Part shown: positions 35,574 to 44,491 of the stretch, piece by piece
Position numbering within the stretch: position 1 is the stretch's first letter
Layout: each line of letters starts with the position of its first letter
Assembly (NCBI RefSeq): GCF_019048525.1
Contig: NZ_CP077369.1
Location: 2,356,001-2,420,000 of the forward strand
DNA length: 64,000 nt
Source of the DNA: Acinetobacter lwoffii
GTDB lineage: Bacteria; Pseudomonadota; Gammaproteobacteria; Pseudomonadales; Moraxellaceae
Reading direction: 5' to 3'
Made by a program: the position numbers and the translations under genes
Notes under the pieces: generated by a model
The model's input: the letters and a program-made list of their open reading frames with translations, nothing else
The model's database searches: none
Told to the model about the DNA's origin: nothing

Positions 35574-36260
35574 ATGGACAACTTAAAAATGATCACTGAC
35601 CGTTCCCGGTTTTTACTGACCCAAACTTTACTTTTGATCTTCAGTTTTTTGATTCTTCTCAACTTCTTTGACATTGGAGGAGTGCTGGACTTACAGCTCA
35701 TCTATCCCTTTATCGATGATCATGGTCAATTTCCCCTTCGAAAACAATGGGCACTGGCAGAACTCAATCATCGCTATGTTAAAGACCTGCTGATTCTAGT
35801 GTATATCACATTATTACTGGGCTGGTTGGCATCACTGAAATGGCAGAACTGGTATATACGGCGCTGGGAATTTGGCTATTTTTTTAGCATGGTAGTGCTG
35901 ACCACAGCCTCGATCGGAATTTTAAAATCCCAGTCAGCCCATGCCTGTCCCTGGGATATGACCATACCTACCCATAATGGGATTTTGTGGGATTTTAGTG
36001 CCACTGCAGGCCACTGTTTTCCTGGCGGGCATGCATCTAGTGGTTTTGCGTTAATGGCCGGCTATTTTGTTTATCGCATTTCTAACCGCAAGCGTGCTTA
36101 TTTTCTTCTGATCGCTGCAGTAATTTTAGGGTTGGCCATGGGCTGGGCACAAATGATGCGCGGTGCACATTTCCTGAGTCATAACCTTTGGACTGGCTGG
36201 ATTATCTGGTGCATGAATGTCATTGGCTATACGCTGTTTAGCCACAAACTCCCCCAATAG
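35574..36260 (+). CDS. PAP2-family membrane phosphatase (LpxE/LpxT-like)
   Basis: The product is a polytopic membrane phosphatase of the PAP2 superfamily. Conserved phosphatase motifs appear as PGGHASSGFA (motif 2) and RGAHFLSHNLWTGW (motif 3, with the catalytic His); motif 1 is seen less clearly in ILKSQSAHACPW. Several hydrophobic helices surround them. I use the ATG at 35574; a TTG at 35559 and an ATG at 35589 are alternatives. It lies 24 bases after dgkA. Likely substrates are lipid A phosphate, undecaprenyl pyrophosphate or phosphatidic acid. Confidence 0.82.
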   Translation: MDNLKMITDRSRFLLTQTLLLIFSFLILLNFFDIGGVLDLQLIYPFIDDHGQFPLRKQWALAELNHRYVKDLLILVYITLLLGWLASLKWQNWYIRRWEFGYFFSMVVLTTASIGILKSQSAHACPWDMTIPTHNGILWDFSATAGHCFPGGHASSGFALMAGYFVYRISNRKRAYFLLIAAVILGLAMGWAQMMRGAHFLSHNLWTGWIIWCMNVIGYTLFSHKLPQ

Positions 36261-36326
36261 AAAAGACCACTCCTATACGCTCTAGTATCAGGCAACCTTA
36301 ACTCCAAAAACTAGAAGCCTATTTGC

Positions 36327-37655
36327 TTAGGCTTTGGCCAAAGGAAACTTGACCTGTACACAAAGGCCACTCAGATTGACACTTCGCGAAAATTCTAGTG
36401 TTCCACCCAAGCGCTCGGTGGCTTTATCTACAATGGATAAACCCAAACCGCTGCCAATTTCTGCATGGTTATGTATCCGGTAGAAGCGTTGCCGGATCTG
36501 ATTGAATTGAGCGGGATCTATCCCTGCACCACTGTCTTCAATCTGTAAAACTGCCTGATGGCCTTGCTGGAAAATCGACACATTAATCACGCCATCCTTC
36601 GGACTATATTTAATCGCATTATCAATTAAATTATAAATAATCGAGTGCAAGGCCGAAGCTTGGCCCTGAATCAATAGTTCCTGCTGCTGCTCTACCCCTA
36701 AATCAATGTCTTTCTGTAGCGCCAGTTGAATCAGCTCTTCGATACAGGTGACTGTCATTTGATTCAGTGATAGCAATTGAACAGGTTCGCTTAAACCTTC
36801 GGTCACATCCTGTTTGGCCAGACTTAATAACTGGTTGACCAGATGCTGCATGCGCAAAATGCCTTGACTCAAATTATGGATAGACTCGCTCTGAGGGAAC
36901 TGCTGTAGCAAAATTTGTAGCTGTAAATTCAAGGCCGTCAGTGGCGTGCGTAATTCATGTGCAGAATCCGCTACAAATTGACGTTGTTCCTGTTGGGACA
37001 GAGAAATTCGGCCAAACAGATAATTCATTTCCTGAATGGTCGGTTCCAGCTCCAGGGGATAATCTTTCATTGCAATTGGCTTTAAGTCTTGTGCCTTGCG
37101 GCTGGCCAATTCAGTTTTAAAGTCATTGAGTGGCTGAAAATTTTTCCGGATCATCCAGCCTAAGCCAAACACTGCAAAAGGTAAAAAAAGTACGTAAGGA
37201 AGAAACATATTGGCTGCCAGTTCCAGCGCCAGTTCCTGCCGGACATTTTGCTGCTGGCTCACCTGAATCTGTAATTGCTTAGCAGGAATAATATAAGTTA
37301 ACCAGGTTCCATATGGCGTTTGATGCTTGTAGAAACCTGCTTTCCTGACCGGTGCCACCAGAACATCCTGCGGATGCAAGGAAGTGGCTGTATCTGCATA
37401 GGACCAGATATCTACAAATAAATCTTCTTCACTGTATTGTTTGGCTAGATCGATTTGACTCTGCAGGGGCTGCGGATGATTTTCTGCAATACGCTCTGCC
37501 AGACTTTGCATCTGTTTATCCAGTACTTCATTAATTTCTTCGAGCGCAATCCGGTATGCCGCAAAGATCAGCACACAGCCCAGTACTACGCTAAATAATG
37601 AAATATAAATAACCAGACGTTTTTGCAAGGAATAACGTTTCTGCATGGCGCTCAT
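36327..37655 (-). CDS. pmrB: sensor histidine kinase PmrB
   Basis: The 442-residue protein has two membrane helices (about 15-30 and 148-168) around a periplasmic sensor loop, a HAMP-like linker, and a kinase core. The phospho-acceptor His is in DSAHELRTPLTALNLQ, the N box is NLIDNAIKYSP, and the G boxes are EDSGAGIDP and GSGLGLSIV. It resembles A. baumannii PmrB closely across the sensor and kinase regions. Its ATG overlaps pmrA by four bases. PmrAB controls eptA; mutations here are a common cause of polymyxin resistance. Confidence 0.9.
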   Translation of the reverse strand: MSAMQKRYSLQKRLVIYISLFSVVLGCVLIFAAYRIALEEINEVLDKQMQSLAERIAENHPQPLQSQIDLAKQYSEEDLFVDIWSYADTATSLHPQDVLVAPVRKAGFYKHQTPYGTWLTYIIPAKQLQIQVSQQQNVRQELALELAANMFLPYVLFLPFAVFGLGWMIRKNFQPLNDFKTELASRKAQDLKPIAMKDYPLELEPTIQEMNYLFGRISLSQQEQRQFVADSAHELRTPLTALNLQLQILLQQFPQSESIHNLSQGILRMQHLVNQLLSLAKQDVTEGLSEPVQLLSLNQMTVTCIEELIQLALQKDIDLGVEQQQELLIQGQASALHSIIYNLIDNAIKYSPKDGVINVSIFQQGHQAVLQIEDSGAGIDPAQFNQIRQRFYRIHNHAEIGSGLGLSIVDKATERLGGTLEFSRSVNLSGLCVQVKFPLAKA

Positions 37656-38323
37656 CCTAAGCGATATCCTAGCCCGCGTATGGTACGTATGAAGTCTTTT
37701 CCTAATTTTGCCCGCAGATGATGGATATAGACTTCTACCGTATTACTACTGACATCACTATCAAAATCATAAAGCTTGTCTTCCAGATCATTCTTGGAAA
37801 AAATTTTATTCGGATGATTTAACATGGCCATTAAGATGGACCATTCCCGGTTGGATAATTCTATAGCCTGTCCATTAAACAGAGCGATATGCTGCTCCAG
37901 ATCTAGTTCCAAACCACTGTGTGATAATTTCTTATTCGTATCTATCCCGGTATTTTTTAAACCACTACGGCGTATTAAGGCATGAATACGGGCCAGTAGC
38001 TCGTCAAATTCATAGGGTTTAATCAAGTAATCATCTGCTCCCTGATTCAGCCCATCTACCCGGTTTTGTAATTGATCCCGGGCAGAAATAATCAGCACCG
38101 GTAAATTCGGAAACTTCTGCCGGATATTTTTTAGCACCAGCATGCCATCCATCATCGGCAAGCCTAAATCGAGCAGGACAATATCATATGCCTGCTGCTG
38201 TAACTGTTTTAAACCCTCAATCCCATTATTGACCCAATGCACATCAAACTGATGCAGCTTGAGCAATGTTTCAGTCGACTCGGCAATCATAAAGTCGTCT
38301 TCAATAATTAGTATTTTATGCAT
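37652..38323 (-). CDS. pmrA: response regulator PmrA
   Basis: The 223-residue OmpR-family regulator has a receiver domain with acidic IIEDDFMIAES, phospho-acceptor Asp in IVLLDLGLPMMDG (near residue 51), and Lys in YLIKPYEFDELL. The C-terminal winged helix ends with SSNTVEVYIHHLRAKLGKDFIRTIRGLGYRLG. Similarity to A. baumannii PmrA is high throughout. It sits between eptA (one base away) and pmrB. Its expected binding sites (TTTAAG-N5-TTTAAG) are found upstream of eptA and of dgkA. Confidence 0.93.
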   Translation of the reverse strand: MHKILIIEDDFMIAESTETLLKLHQFDVHWVNNGIEGLKQLQQQAYDIVLLDLGLPMMDGMLVLKNIRQKFPNLPVLIISARDQLQNRVDGLNQGADDYLIKPYEFDELLARIHALIRRSGLKNTGIDTNKKLSHSGLELDLEQHIALFNGQAIELSNREWSILMAMLNHPNKIFSKNDLEDKLYDFDSDVSSNTVEVYIHHLRAKLGKDFIRTIRGLGYRLG

Positions 38324-38324
38324 T

Positions 38325-40010
38325 TCAAGCTCTGTTCTTTAAGGATGGTGAGCATTGTGCAAGCATATCATTTTTAGCTTCAATCACTTGCGTTTTTATA
38401 TCCAGCAAGCTTAATAAGCTGGGGAAAAGATGATCCTGACTACGGGCCTGTTCGGTCTGTCCTTTGAGACAGCTGACCTGCTGGGTATTCTGCTGCTTCC
38501 AGGCATCGGAGAACCACATCAGCATCGGGACATGGGTTTGCTGGGTCGGCGCCATACTATAAGGTGCGCCATGCAGGTATAAACCATGCTCTCCGGTAGA
38601 TTCTCCATGATCAGACAGGTACCAGAAACCGGTTTGATATTGAGTTTGCTGCTTTAAAGTTTCAACGATCTGGGCAAGAACATGGTCTGTATATACAATC
38701 GAATTATCATAGCTATTCTTTAATTCTTCTGTACTGCAGCCCTGAATAGCATTGCTATTACAAGTTGGTTGAAATGGCTGATACGGCGTTTTGGAACGCT
38801 TGAAATATGCTGGCCCATGACTGCCCATCTGATGCAGCACAATTAACTGCGGTTTCTGGTTATTTTTATCCAGATGCGCCAGATAATCTTTCAGACTATC
38901 CACCAGGATTTCATCAAAACATTCACCAGAAGCATCACACCACTTCTGTTTCAGTTGTGCCGGAATCTGATACTTTTGTACCCGGTCACAGGCACCTTTA
39001 CAGCCTGAGTTATTATCAATCCAGGTCACCTGATATCCGGCGCGCTGAGCAATATCCAGCAAACCTTCACGGTGGCTGGCTAGCTGTTCATCATAGGTTT
39101 CACGTGACATGCCCGAAAACATACAAGGCACTGAAACGGCAGTTGCAGTTCCACAAGAGCTCACCTGATTGAAATTAATCACCGCTAACTTGCTCAGTTC
39201 AGGATTGGTATTGCGCGCATAGCCATTTAAAGCAAAACTCTCGGCACGTGCAGTTTCTCCAACAACTAGCACCATCAATTTGGGATGCTCCTGCATTTGG
39301 GCCTGCTGTAACAGATGTGCATCTTCGCCAAAAGCCACCAAAGGTAAATTCGCTTTAGGTGCTTTCTTTTTATAATAGGACAAGGTGGACGCGATGCTAT
39401 TTTGTGGAGAAAGCATACCCTTCAGATCGCGGTGCTCACGGAAGATGGCGGCATAATCGACATAGAAACAGAACAATAAACCTAGAATCAGTCCGAGTGA
39501 GACTACACTGCTCAGGCTTTTATGCACCAGCTGATGCCCAAGCGATGCAGGCTGAATTTTAAGCATCCAGATGATAAAAAGTGGAAAAACTACAAATACT
39601 AGTGTCCAGATGACCAGTCGCATTGACCAGAGATCTCGAACTTCGCGGGCATCGGTTTGCAGCATATTCTGGATCTGATCTGGCGTAATAACGACCCCCA
39701 GACTATTGACAAAGTAAGCACTGAAACCACCCAGAATGATCAAGACACTGGCCAGTATTTTGGCGTTCCATTTCCAGTTCAGCCACTGTAATACCAGATT
39801 GTAAAACGCAATAATGATCAGCGCCGTAGCGACCAGTAACAGACCTGCTTTTAGATTGGCATAAGGCGTAAATTCATGAATTTTTTGATAGAAAGCAAAG
39901 TTTAGGATCAATCCCAGCCACATAGCCAGCAACATGTTGAAGCCTGAAAGACTAATCGACTTTTTAGGTCGCTGACTAAAAAAGGACGAATGGGAAAACA
40001 GCTTCAGCAT
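38325..40010 (-). CDS. eptA: phosphoethanolamine-lipid A transferase EptA (PmrC)
   Basis: EptA transfers phosphoethanolamine from phosphatidylethanolamine to lipid A, lowering polymyxin binding. The 561-residue protein has five membrane helices in residues 25-195 and a periplasmic sulfatase-like domain. Key residues are visible: Glu in VVGETARAES, nucleophilic Thr in SCGTATAVSVPCMFSG, and zinc ligands in WYLSDHGESTGEHG and LYLHGAPY. Six or more Cys fit the disulfides of the family. It leads the leftward eptA-pmrA-pmrB operon behind a PmrA box at 40058-40074. Confidence 0.94.
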   Translation of the reverse strand: MLKLFSHSSFFSQRPKKSISLSGFNMLLAMWLGLILNFAFYQKIHEFTPYANLKAGLLLVATALIIIAFYNLVLQWLNWKWNAKILASVLIILGGFSAYFVNSLGVVITPDQIQNMLQTDAREVRDLWSMRLVIWTLVFVVFPLFIIWMLKIQPASLGHQLVHKSLSSVVSLGLILGLLFCFYVDYAAIFREHRDLKGMLSPQNSIASTLSYYKKKAPKANLPLVAFGEDAHLLQQAQMQEHPKLMVLVVGETARAESFALNGYARNTNPELSKLAVINFNQVSSCGTATAVSVPCMFSGMSRETYDEQLASHREGLLDIAQRAGYQVTWIDNNSGCKGACDRVQKYQIPAQLKQKWCDASGECFDEILVDSLKDYLAHLDKNNQKPQLIVLHQMGSHGPAYFKRSKTPYQPFQPTCNSNAIQGCSTEELKNSYDNSIVYTDHVLAQIVETLKQQTQYQTGFWYLSDHGESTGEHGLYLHGAPYSMAPTQQTHVPMLMWFSDAWKQQNTQQVSCLKGQTEQARSQDHLFPSLLSLLDIKTQVIEAKNDMLAQCSPSLKNRA

Positions 40011-40057
40011 GATCCGTGGCTCAAAGACTTTAAGATGCTTTAGCCTAGAATCTGAAT

Positions 40058-40074
40058 CTTAAAAATGACTTAAA
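40058..40074 (-). promoter_or_regulatory. PmrA box upstream of eptA
   Basis: On the minus strand the bases read TTTAAG, TCATT, TTTAAG: perfect half-sites with five-base spacing, 48-64 bases before the eptA start codon. Confidence 0.75.
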
Positions 40075-40115
40075 ATGATTAGATCATTTCATAATATATG
40101 CAAACCCGCTCTTCT

Positions 40116-41084
40116 TTATTTCAAACTCAGAAGAATAAAGATAAGTCCTAACATATGTAGAATCTGGCTAGGCGCAAAATACAGAAAAAACTTCCATCCC
40201 CCGGTCACAAAAGAATTGATACTTTTAGACACCGCATGTGCCGCAAGTCCAATCATGACAGCATAAATTAAAGTCAGGTTGTGAGGATTTCCTTGTATCA
40301 CTACACCTGCTACAGCAGCATGCACTTCAAATAAAGAGGCTAAAAAAGTACCTAAAATTAAGCCGCTATCTCCCAGTAAAAGATTTGCGCCGTAAATCCC
40401 GGCCTGGATTAAGGTCAAACTGACCGCAATAATCACCGCTTCTTTTATACTGAACATTCGGCTATCAATTTCTTGTATTTCATTGATGGTCGTACTGTTA
40501 TCCGCTTGGGGAGTTCGATAAATCAAGAATCCGGCTGCAATACATAAAATTCCGATCCCCACCAAACTCGGAATCAGCTGGAACTTGAACCACTCTACGC
40601 TCACTCCCAGAACAATCAGCAAGAGCTGTAATAAGGTGGCAATACAGGAGATCAATCCGGCGCCTGCATTTAATTTTGCACTGGCCCGCCCGGATCGGAC
40701 TTGCATGCCCAAACTGGCAATCGTGGCCGTACTGGAGACAAATCCCGAGGCTAAGGCAGATAAAATGAGAGCCTTATCATTGGATAGGATTCGTTTTGCC
40801 ACATGTGCCATGGACTGCACAATCAAGATTAAAATGAGTAGTTTAAGGATGATATAGGGATTCAGTACGGCGCCCCACAAGGGCTTATTGGGCATGACCG
40901 GCAACGCAATCAATATCAAAGCCAATAAAAGTAAGCCATCTCTTAACTCATAGCTTTGGATCGTTTTTCCGGCAAATTGATGCAATGTCTGTTTGCCCAT
41001 CAGGATGATCGTGAGTAGAACCGCCATCCCTGCAGCAAGTGGGATATTCCATACACAGATAGCGCCAATGATATAAGTCATCAA
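40116..41084 (-). CDS. DUF4010/MgtC-like membrane protein, probably 5'-truncated
   Basis: The 322-residue product is a polytopic membrane protein matching the second part of MgtC/SapB-DUF4010 proteins. The central TATIASLGMQVRSG and AGAGLISCIATLLQ blocks are family-like. Full-length relatives are about 410-420 residues and start with the rest of an MgtC domain. Here the in-frame upstream sequence reads FKAYVSAVDIGSTTELAFLM and then meets a stop near 41145, with no ATG. A TTG at 41084 or ATG at 41081 could start a shortened protein. Its function is unknown. Confidence 0.6.
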   Translation of the reverse strand: MMTYIIGAICVWNIPLAAGMAVLLTIILMGKQTLHQFAGKTIQSYELRDGLLLLALILIALPVMPNKPLWGAVLNPYIILKLLILILIVQSMAHVAKRILSNDKALILSALASGFVSSTATIASLGMQVRSGRASAKLNAGAGLISCIATLLQLLLIVLGVSVEWFKFQLIPSLVGIGILCIAAGFLIYRTPQADNSTTINEIQEIDSRMFSIKEAVIIAVSLTLIQAGIYGANLLLGDSGLILGTFLASLFEVHAAVAGVVIQGNPHNLTLIYAVMIGLAAHAVSKSINSFVTGGWKFFLYFAPSQILHMLGLIFILLSLK

Positions 41085-41345
41085 AAAAGCCAGTTCAGTG
41101 GTAGAGCCGATATCGACAGCGCTAACATAGGCTTTAAAAGATTATTTTCAGCGAAATTTAAGCTTAGAAATATCCCATCTCAATATTTGCGTGGTTGAAC
41201 ATAAAAAACCTGGAAAGATGCTTATTTTGTTTTTAATCGCTGGTCAGTGTTCTGATTTACGCAATCCTATGTCCTATTAATTGAAATTTCATAGAACACA
41301 TTGCTGTTTTATAGTCCAGCTAAAGGTCATGACACAGAACCCATT

Positions 41346-42395
41346 ATGAATACAAATATCGCCGCTTTTAGTCCCGACTTACCAGTCCATATGACATTCG
41401 AGGAACATGACTGGAATCTTTTGGCTCAGTACTGGTATCCGATTGCACTTGCGCGTGATATTACAGATCAGCCAACAAGTAGCATGCTGCTTGATATGCC
41501 TCTGGTGATTTATAAAATGAACGATGAACTGGTGGTGGCGAAAGATGCATGTCCGCATCGCGGTGTACCTTTAAGCTTGGGAAAAAATGACGGCCAAGGC
41601 GTGGTGTGTCGTTATCACGGTTTACGCTTTGGCAATGAAGGTAAATGCAACCGTATTCCTGCACATCCTCAGCATACAATATCGGAACGTTTCCATTTGA
41701 AAACTTATGCTGCGGTAGAAAAGTATGGTCTGATCTGGTGTTCATTAAGCGCTACAAAAGATGCAGAACCTCATATTCCTAATATGCCTTTTTGGGATGA
41801 TGCTGAGTATCAGCAACTGGTCTGCCCTCAGATAGACATTCAATGTTTTGCAGGAAGACAGCTCGAAGGTTTTATTGATGTGGCACATTTTGCCTGGGTG
41901 CATCCCGATACTTTTGGTGATCCGGAGGATGTAGAAGTTCCTGATTACAGTACGACAGAAACGGATGTTGGTTTTAATGCAGATTATATCAGTAGTGTGG
42001 GACGTTATCCGATCGGAACAGAGCAGCGTGGCCAGGAAGATTTTAAATGGTTACGTCATTTTGAAGTGAGCCTACCCTTTACTGCAACCCTTACGATTCA
42101 TTTTCCGAATGATGCCAAGCAGGTCATCATGAATGCGGCTTCACCGATGACTGCACGTTCAACACGACTTTTTGCGCCTATTTGCCGCAATTATGATAAA
42201 GATTTACCGGTTGAAGATGCCTATGCATTCAATATGAAAATTTTCGAGGAAGATCGTGTGATTGTAGAAAATCAGAAACCTGAATATTTACCTCTGGATT
42301 TATCTTTAGAAGCGCATTTTCCGGCAGATCGGAGTTCAAGCATGTACCGAAAATTACTACGCAAACGGGGATTTAGTCCTTTATTTGCTGCTTAA
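41346..42395 (+). CDS. Rieske non-heme iron oxygenase, alpha subunit
   Basis: The 349-residue protein is the oxygenase component of a Rieske-type system. The cluster ligands are CPHRGVPLSLG and, 16 residues on, CRYHGL. The mononuclear iron motif appears as EGFIDVAHFAWVHPDTFGD (Asp-x2-His-x4-His). Length and layout resemble vanillate O-demethylase oxygenase (VanA), but the substrate cannot be read. I use the ATG at 41346 (MNTNIAAFSP); the ATG at 41301 would add 15 residues of uncertain quality. No reductase gene is adjacent, so it must use a partner encoded elsewhere. Confidence 0.82.
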   Translation: MNTNIAAFSPDLPVHMTFEEHDWNLLAQYWYPIALARDITDQPTSSMLLDMPLVIYKMNDELVVAKDACPHRGVPLSLGKNDGQGVVCRYHGLRFGNEGKCNRIPAHPQHTISERFHLKTYAAVEKYGLIWCSLSATKDAEPHIPNMPFWDDAEYQQLVCPQIDIQCFAGRQLEGFIDVAHFAWVHPDTFGDPEDVEVPDYSTTETDVGFNADYISSVGRYPIGTEQRGQEDFKWLRHFEVSLPFTATLTIHFPNDAKQVIMNAASPMTARSTRLFAPICRNYDKDLPVEDAYAFNMKIFEEDRVIVENQKPEYLPLDLSLEAHFPADRSSSMYRKLLRKRGFSPLFAA

Positions 42396-42648
42396 AATTT
42401 TATTCAAAAGAAAAGCAGTTATAGGTAGTAAGGGCTAGATATCCCCAGATATTTAAAAAATTACAGGATTATTAAATTTATAAGCTATATGTCGATGTAG
42501 GTCTTTAGCCAAACTTATTTTTGGATGAATTGGGTTATATCGTGATTTCTATCAGGATACATCTTGTTATATAGCCTCATGGGTCTTGTATTCTAGTGAA
42601 GAAAGGCCTTTTAGAATGGTAAAGAACTTTTAGAAGATAAAATTAGTT
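42396..42648. other. intergenic stretch upstream of hipA
   Basis: No gene is supported on either strand. The region leads to the HipAB inverted repeat at 42649-42706. Confidence 0.5.
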
Positions 42649-42706
42649 TTTTATTAAAATAGGTATATAATAAATAAAATCACTTTACTTTACTATTTTA
42701 ATAAAA
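42649..42706. promoter_or_regulatory. inverted repeat at the hipA start, candidate HipB operator
   Basis: TTTTATTAAAATAG (42649-42662) is perfectly matched by its inverse CTATTTTAATAAAA (42693-42706), with 30 bases between. The right arm ends two bases before the hipA start codon. HipB proteins repress their own operons by binding palindromes; the role here is inferred. Confidence 0.55.
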
Positions 42707-42708
42707 TT

Positions 42709-44013
42709 ATGGATCAATATTGCACACTGCAGGTTTATCAGGAAGATGAATGGCTGGATTGCGCTATTGTTGAGATTGTCGGTCAACAACAAACTGGATG
42801 GCAAGCAGCCACGCGCACATCATATCTATTTGAATATGCTATTTCTTATATGAACCTAAGCGATGGGCATGCGCTAGCCTATCATTTACCAGTAAATGTG
42901 CAAAATACCTTGCAATCTACCTGGCCGGCCTTCCTGATGGATTTGTTACCTCAAGGTTATGGTCGTAAAGAATTACTCCGTCAGCTTAATTTTTCTGAAA
43001 ATACTCAGGAACAAGCAGACTGGGCGCTTTTAAAAGCGGGTGCAGGCAATCCGATTGGTAATTTACGGATTAAAGAGGCTTATGAATGGCTACAGGGGCA
43101 GTTCCCTGTTCAGCAGAATCATGGCTTTAGTCTGGACCAAGTCGTAGAACGTCAAGAAAAATTTATTGAATCCTTGGCCTCTTATGGACTTTTTATTGCC
43201 GGTTCTTCTGGTATTCAGGGCGAGTGGCCAAAATTACTGCTGACCCAAGGTCACGATGACCTGTTCTATCTGGATCACACGCTGACAGATGATCAGGTCA
43301 AACAGCATTGGCTGGTGAAATTCAGTCGTGGCAGTGATCAGAATCTAGATAAAATTTTGATGCACGAAGCCTTATATATGAAAATTGCCCAATACCTGGG
43401 ACTTCGTGTTCATCAGGAACTGGAGCTGCATGGTAAGACTTTATTTATTCCCCGATTTGACCGTAAAGTCAGCGATGGGAAGGTTGAAAGAATTGCCCAG
43501 GAAAGTATTGCTTCTCTGGGAGGAAAAGCCGGTTTTGGGGTAAGAATGACCCATAACCAGATCTGTAGCCTGTTGATGCAATGCTGTACTGAACCAAAAC
43601 AGGAAATCTTTGAATATTTGAAGCGTGATCTTGCCAATGTCGCTTTAGGCAATAAAGACAATCATACCCGTAATACAGCGATTCAACGTTTCAATAATGG
43701 AATCATTCAACTAACCCCATTATTTGATTTTGCGCCGATGTGGCTCCATCCAGATGGTATTGCCCGAACTACACGTTGGGAGCGAGATGATCATGGTGGC
43801 ATGCCAATTTGGCATTCAGTCATTGAACAGATCGCCGAAAGCACGATGATTGATCCACAAGAAATCAAAGCGGTATTAATCGAGCAATTACCACTTTATC
43901 AGGGGTTACTCGAGCACATGCAGCATCTGCAATTGGCACCTGAAATTCTTGAAAATAGCCAGTATCGAATTAATAATATTTGCCAACAATTGGAGGAGCT
44001 GAATCATGGATAA
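42709..44013 (+). CDS. hipA: HipA-family Ser/Thr kinase toxin
   Basis: HipA toxins phosphorylate translation factors such as glutamyl-tRNA synthetase and cause dormancy. The 434-residue protein shows the N-subdomain, a P-loop-like AGSSGIQGEWPKLLL (near 165-179), KFSRGSDQ, the HEALYMKIAQYLG helix, and the catalytic loop GNKDNHTRNTAI followed by LTPLFDFAPMW for metal binding. All kinase residues look intact. Unlike classical hipBA the toxin gene is first; the antitoxin overlaps its end by eight bases. Confidence 0.85.
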   Translation: MDQYCTLQVYQEDEWLDCAIVEIVGQQQTGWQAATRTSYLFEYAISYMNLSDGHALAYHLPVNVQNTLQSTWPAFLMDLLPQGYGRKELLRQLNFSENTQEQADWALLKAGAGNPIGNLRIKEAYEWLQGQFPVQQNHGFSLDQVVERQEKFIESLASYGLFIAGSSGIQGEWPKLLLTQGHDDLFYLDHTLTDDQVKQHWLVKFSRGSDQNLDKILMHEALYMKIAQYLGLRVHQELELHGKTLFIPRFDRKVSDGKVERIAQESIASLGGKAGFGVRMTHNQICSLLMQCCTEPKQEIFEYLKRDLANVALGNKDNHTRNTAIQRFNNGIIQLTPLFDFAPMWLHPDGIARTTRWERDDHGGMPIWHSVIEQIAESTMIDPQEIKAVLIEQLPLYQGLLEHMQHLQLAPEILENSQYRINNICQQLEELNHG

Positions 44014-44287
44014 ACGCTTTAAGCCCCTGACCCCGATTCAACAGATGCAAAAGAGATTATCTGTACTTGAAACCGTCAGCAACAATCCTGACTGGCCTTT
44101 TCATCAGGTTGCTCGCTTCATTCGTACCGAGTTGCACCTCACACTCAACGATATGGCTAAAATTACCAAGATTGCTCCCCAGACTCTACAGAAAATGGAA
44201 CAACCTGAAGGAAATCCAACACTCAAGTCTATGCAGAAATTACTGGATGCTTTTGGTTTAAAGTTAGAAATCAGGGTTAAATCCTGA
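44006..44287 (+). CDS. hipB: HipB-family antitoxin, XRE helix-turn-helix
   Basis: The 93-residue protein has an XRE-type helix-turn-helix: LHLTLNDMAKITKIAPQTLQKMEQ (residues about 47-70), then NPTLKSMQKLLDAFGLKLEIRV. It is the antidote partner of the overlapping hipA gene, and should both neutralise the kinase and repress the operon. The ATG at 44006 sits inside the hipA stop region (ATGGATAA), so translation is coupled. The N-terminal extension of about 40 residues is longer than in E. coli HipB. Confidence 0.82.
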   Translation: MDKRFKPLTPIQQMQKRLSVLETVSNNPDWPFHQVARFIRTELHLTLNDMAKITKIAPQTLQKMEQPEGNPTLKSMQKLLDAFGLKLEIRVKS

Positions 44288-44401
44288 TGAGAAGCTGATG
44301 CTTTAATTGATATTTGCGGGAATTTTAGAGAAGAAGAATGGTTTAACAACTGAAAATATGCCCTGCTCCAATCTGTCTGTTAAATCCTTGCTCTATCACA
44401 G

Positions 44402-44431
44402 GAATCCCGGTTTAAATTAAACGCGGGATTC
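44402..44431. terminator. imperfect hairpin downstream of hipB
   Basis: GAATCCCG (44402-44409) pairs with CGGGATTC (44424-44431), and inner GTTTAA/TTAAAC extends the stem with one bulged base. No T-run follows. Confidence 0.45.
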
Positions 44432-44439
44432 ACTGGAGG

Positions 44440-44463
44440 CTGATATTTTCTTATCAGTTTTTT
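44440..44463 (+). terminator. intrinsic terminator between hipAB and gabD
   Basis: CTGATA (44440-44445) and TATCAG (44452-44457) form a short stem followed by TTTTTT. It probably ends the hipA-hipB transcript. Confidence 0.6.
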
Positions 44464-44491
44464 AATGAATACGTTTACTTTTTAAACGTCA

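Noticed and set aside
36311-36336. GCCTA...TAGGC inverted repeat at the end of pmrB as a copy of the TAGCCTAAGC repeat
   Set aside because: The similarity arises from the codons at the pmrB C-terminus and its stop codon.
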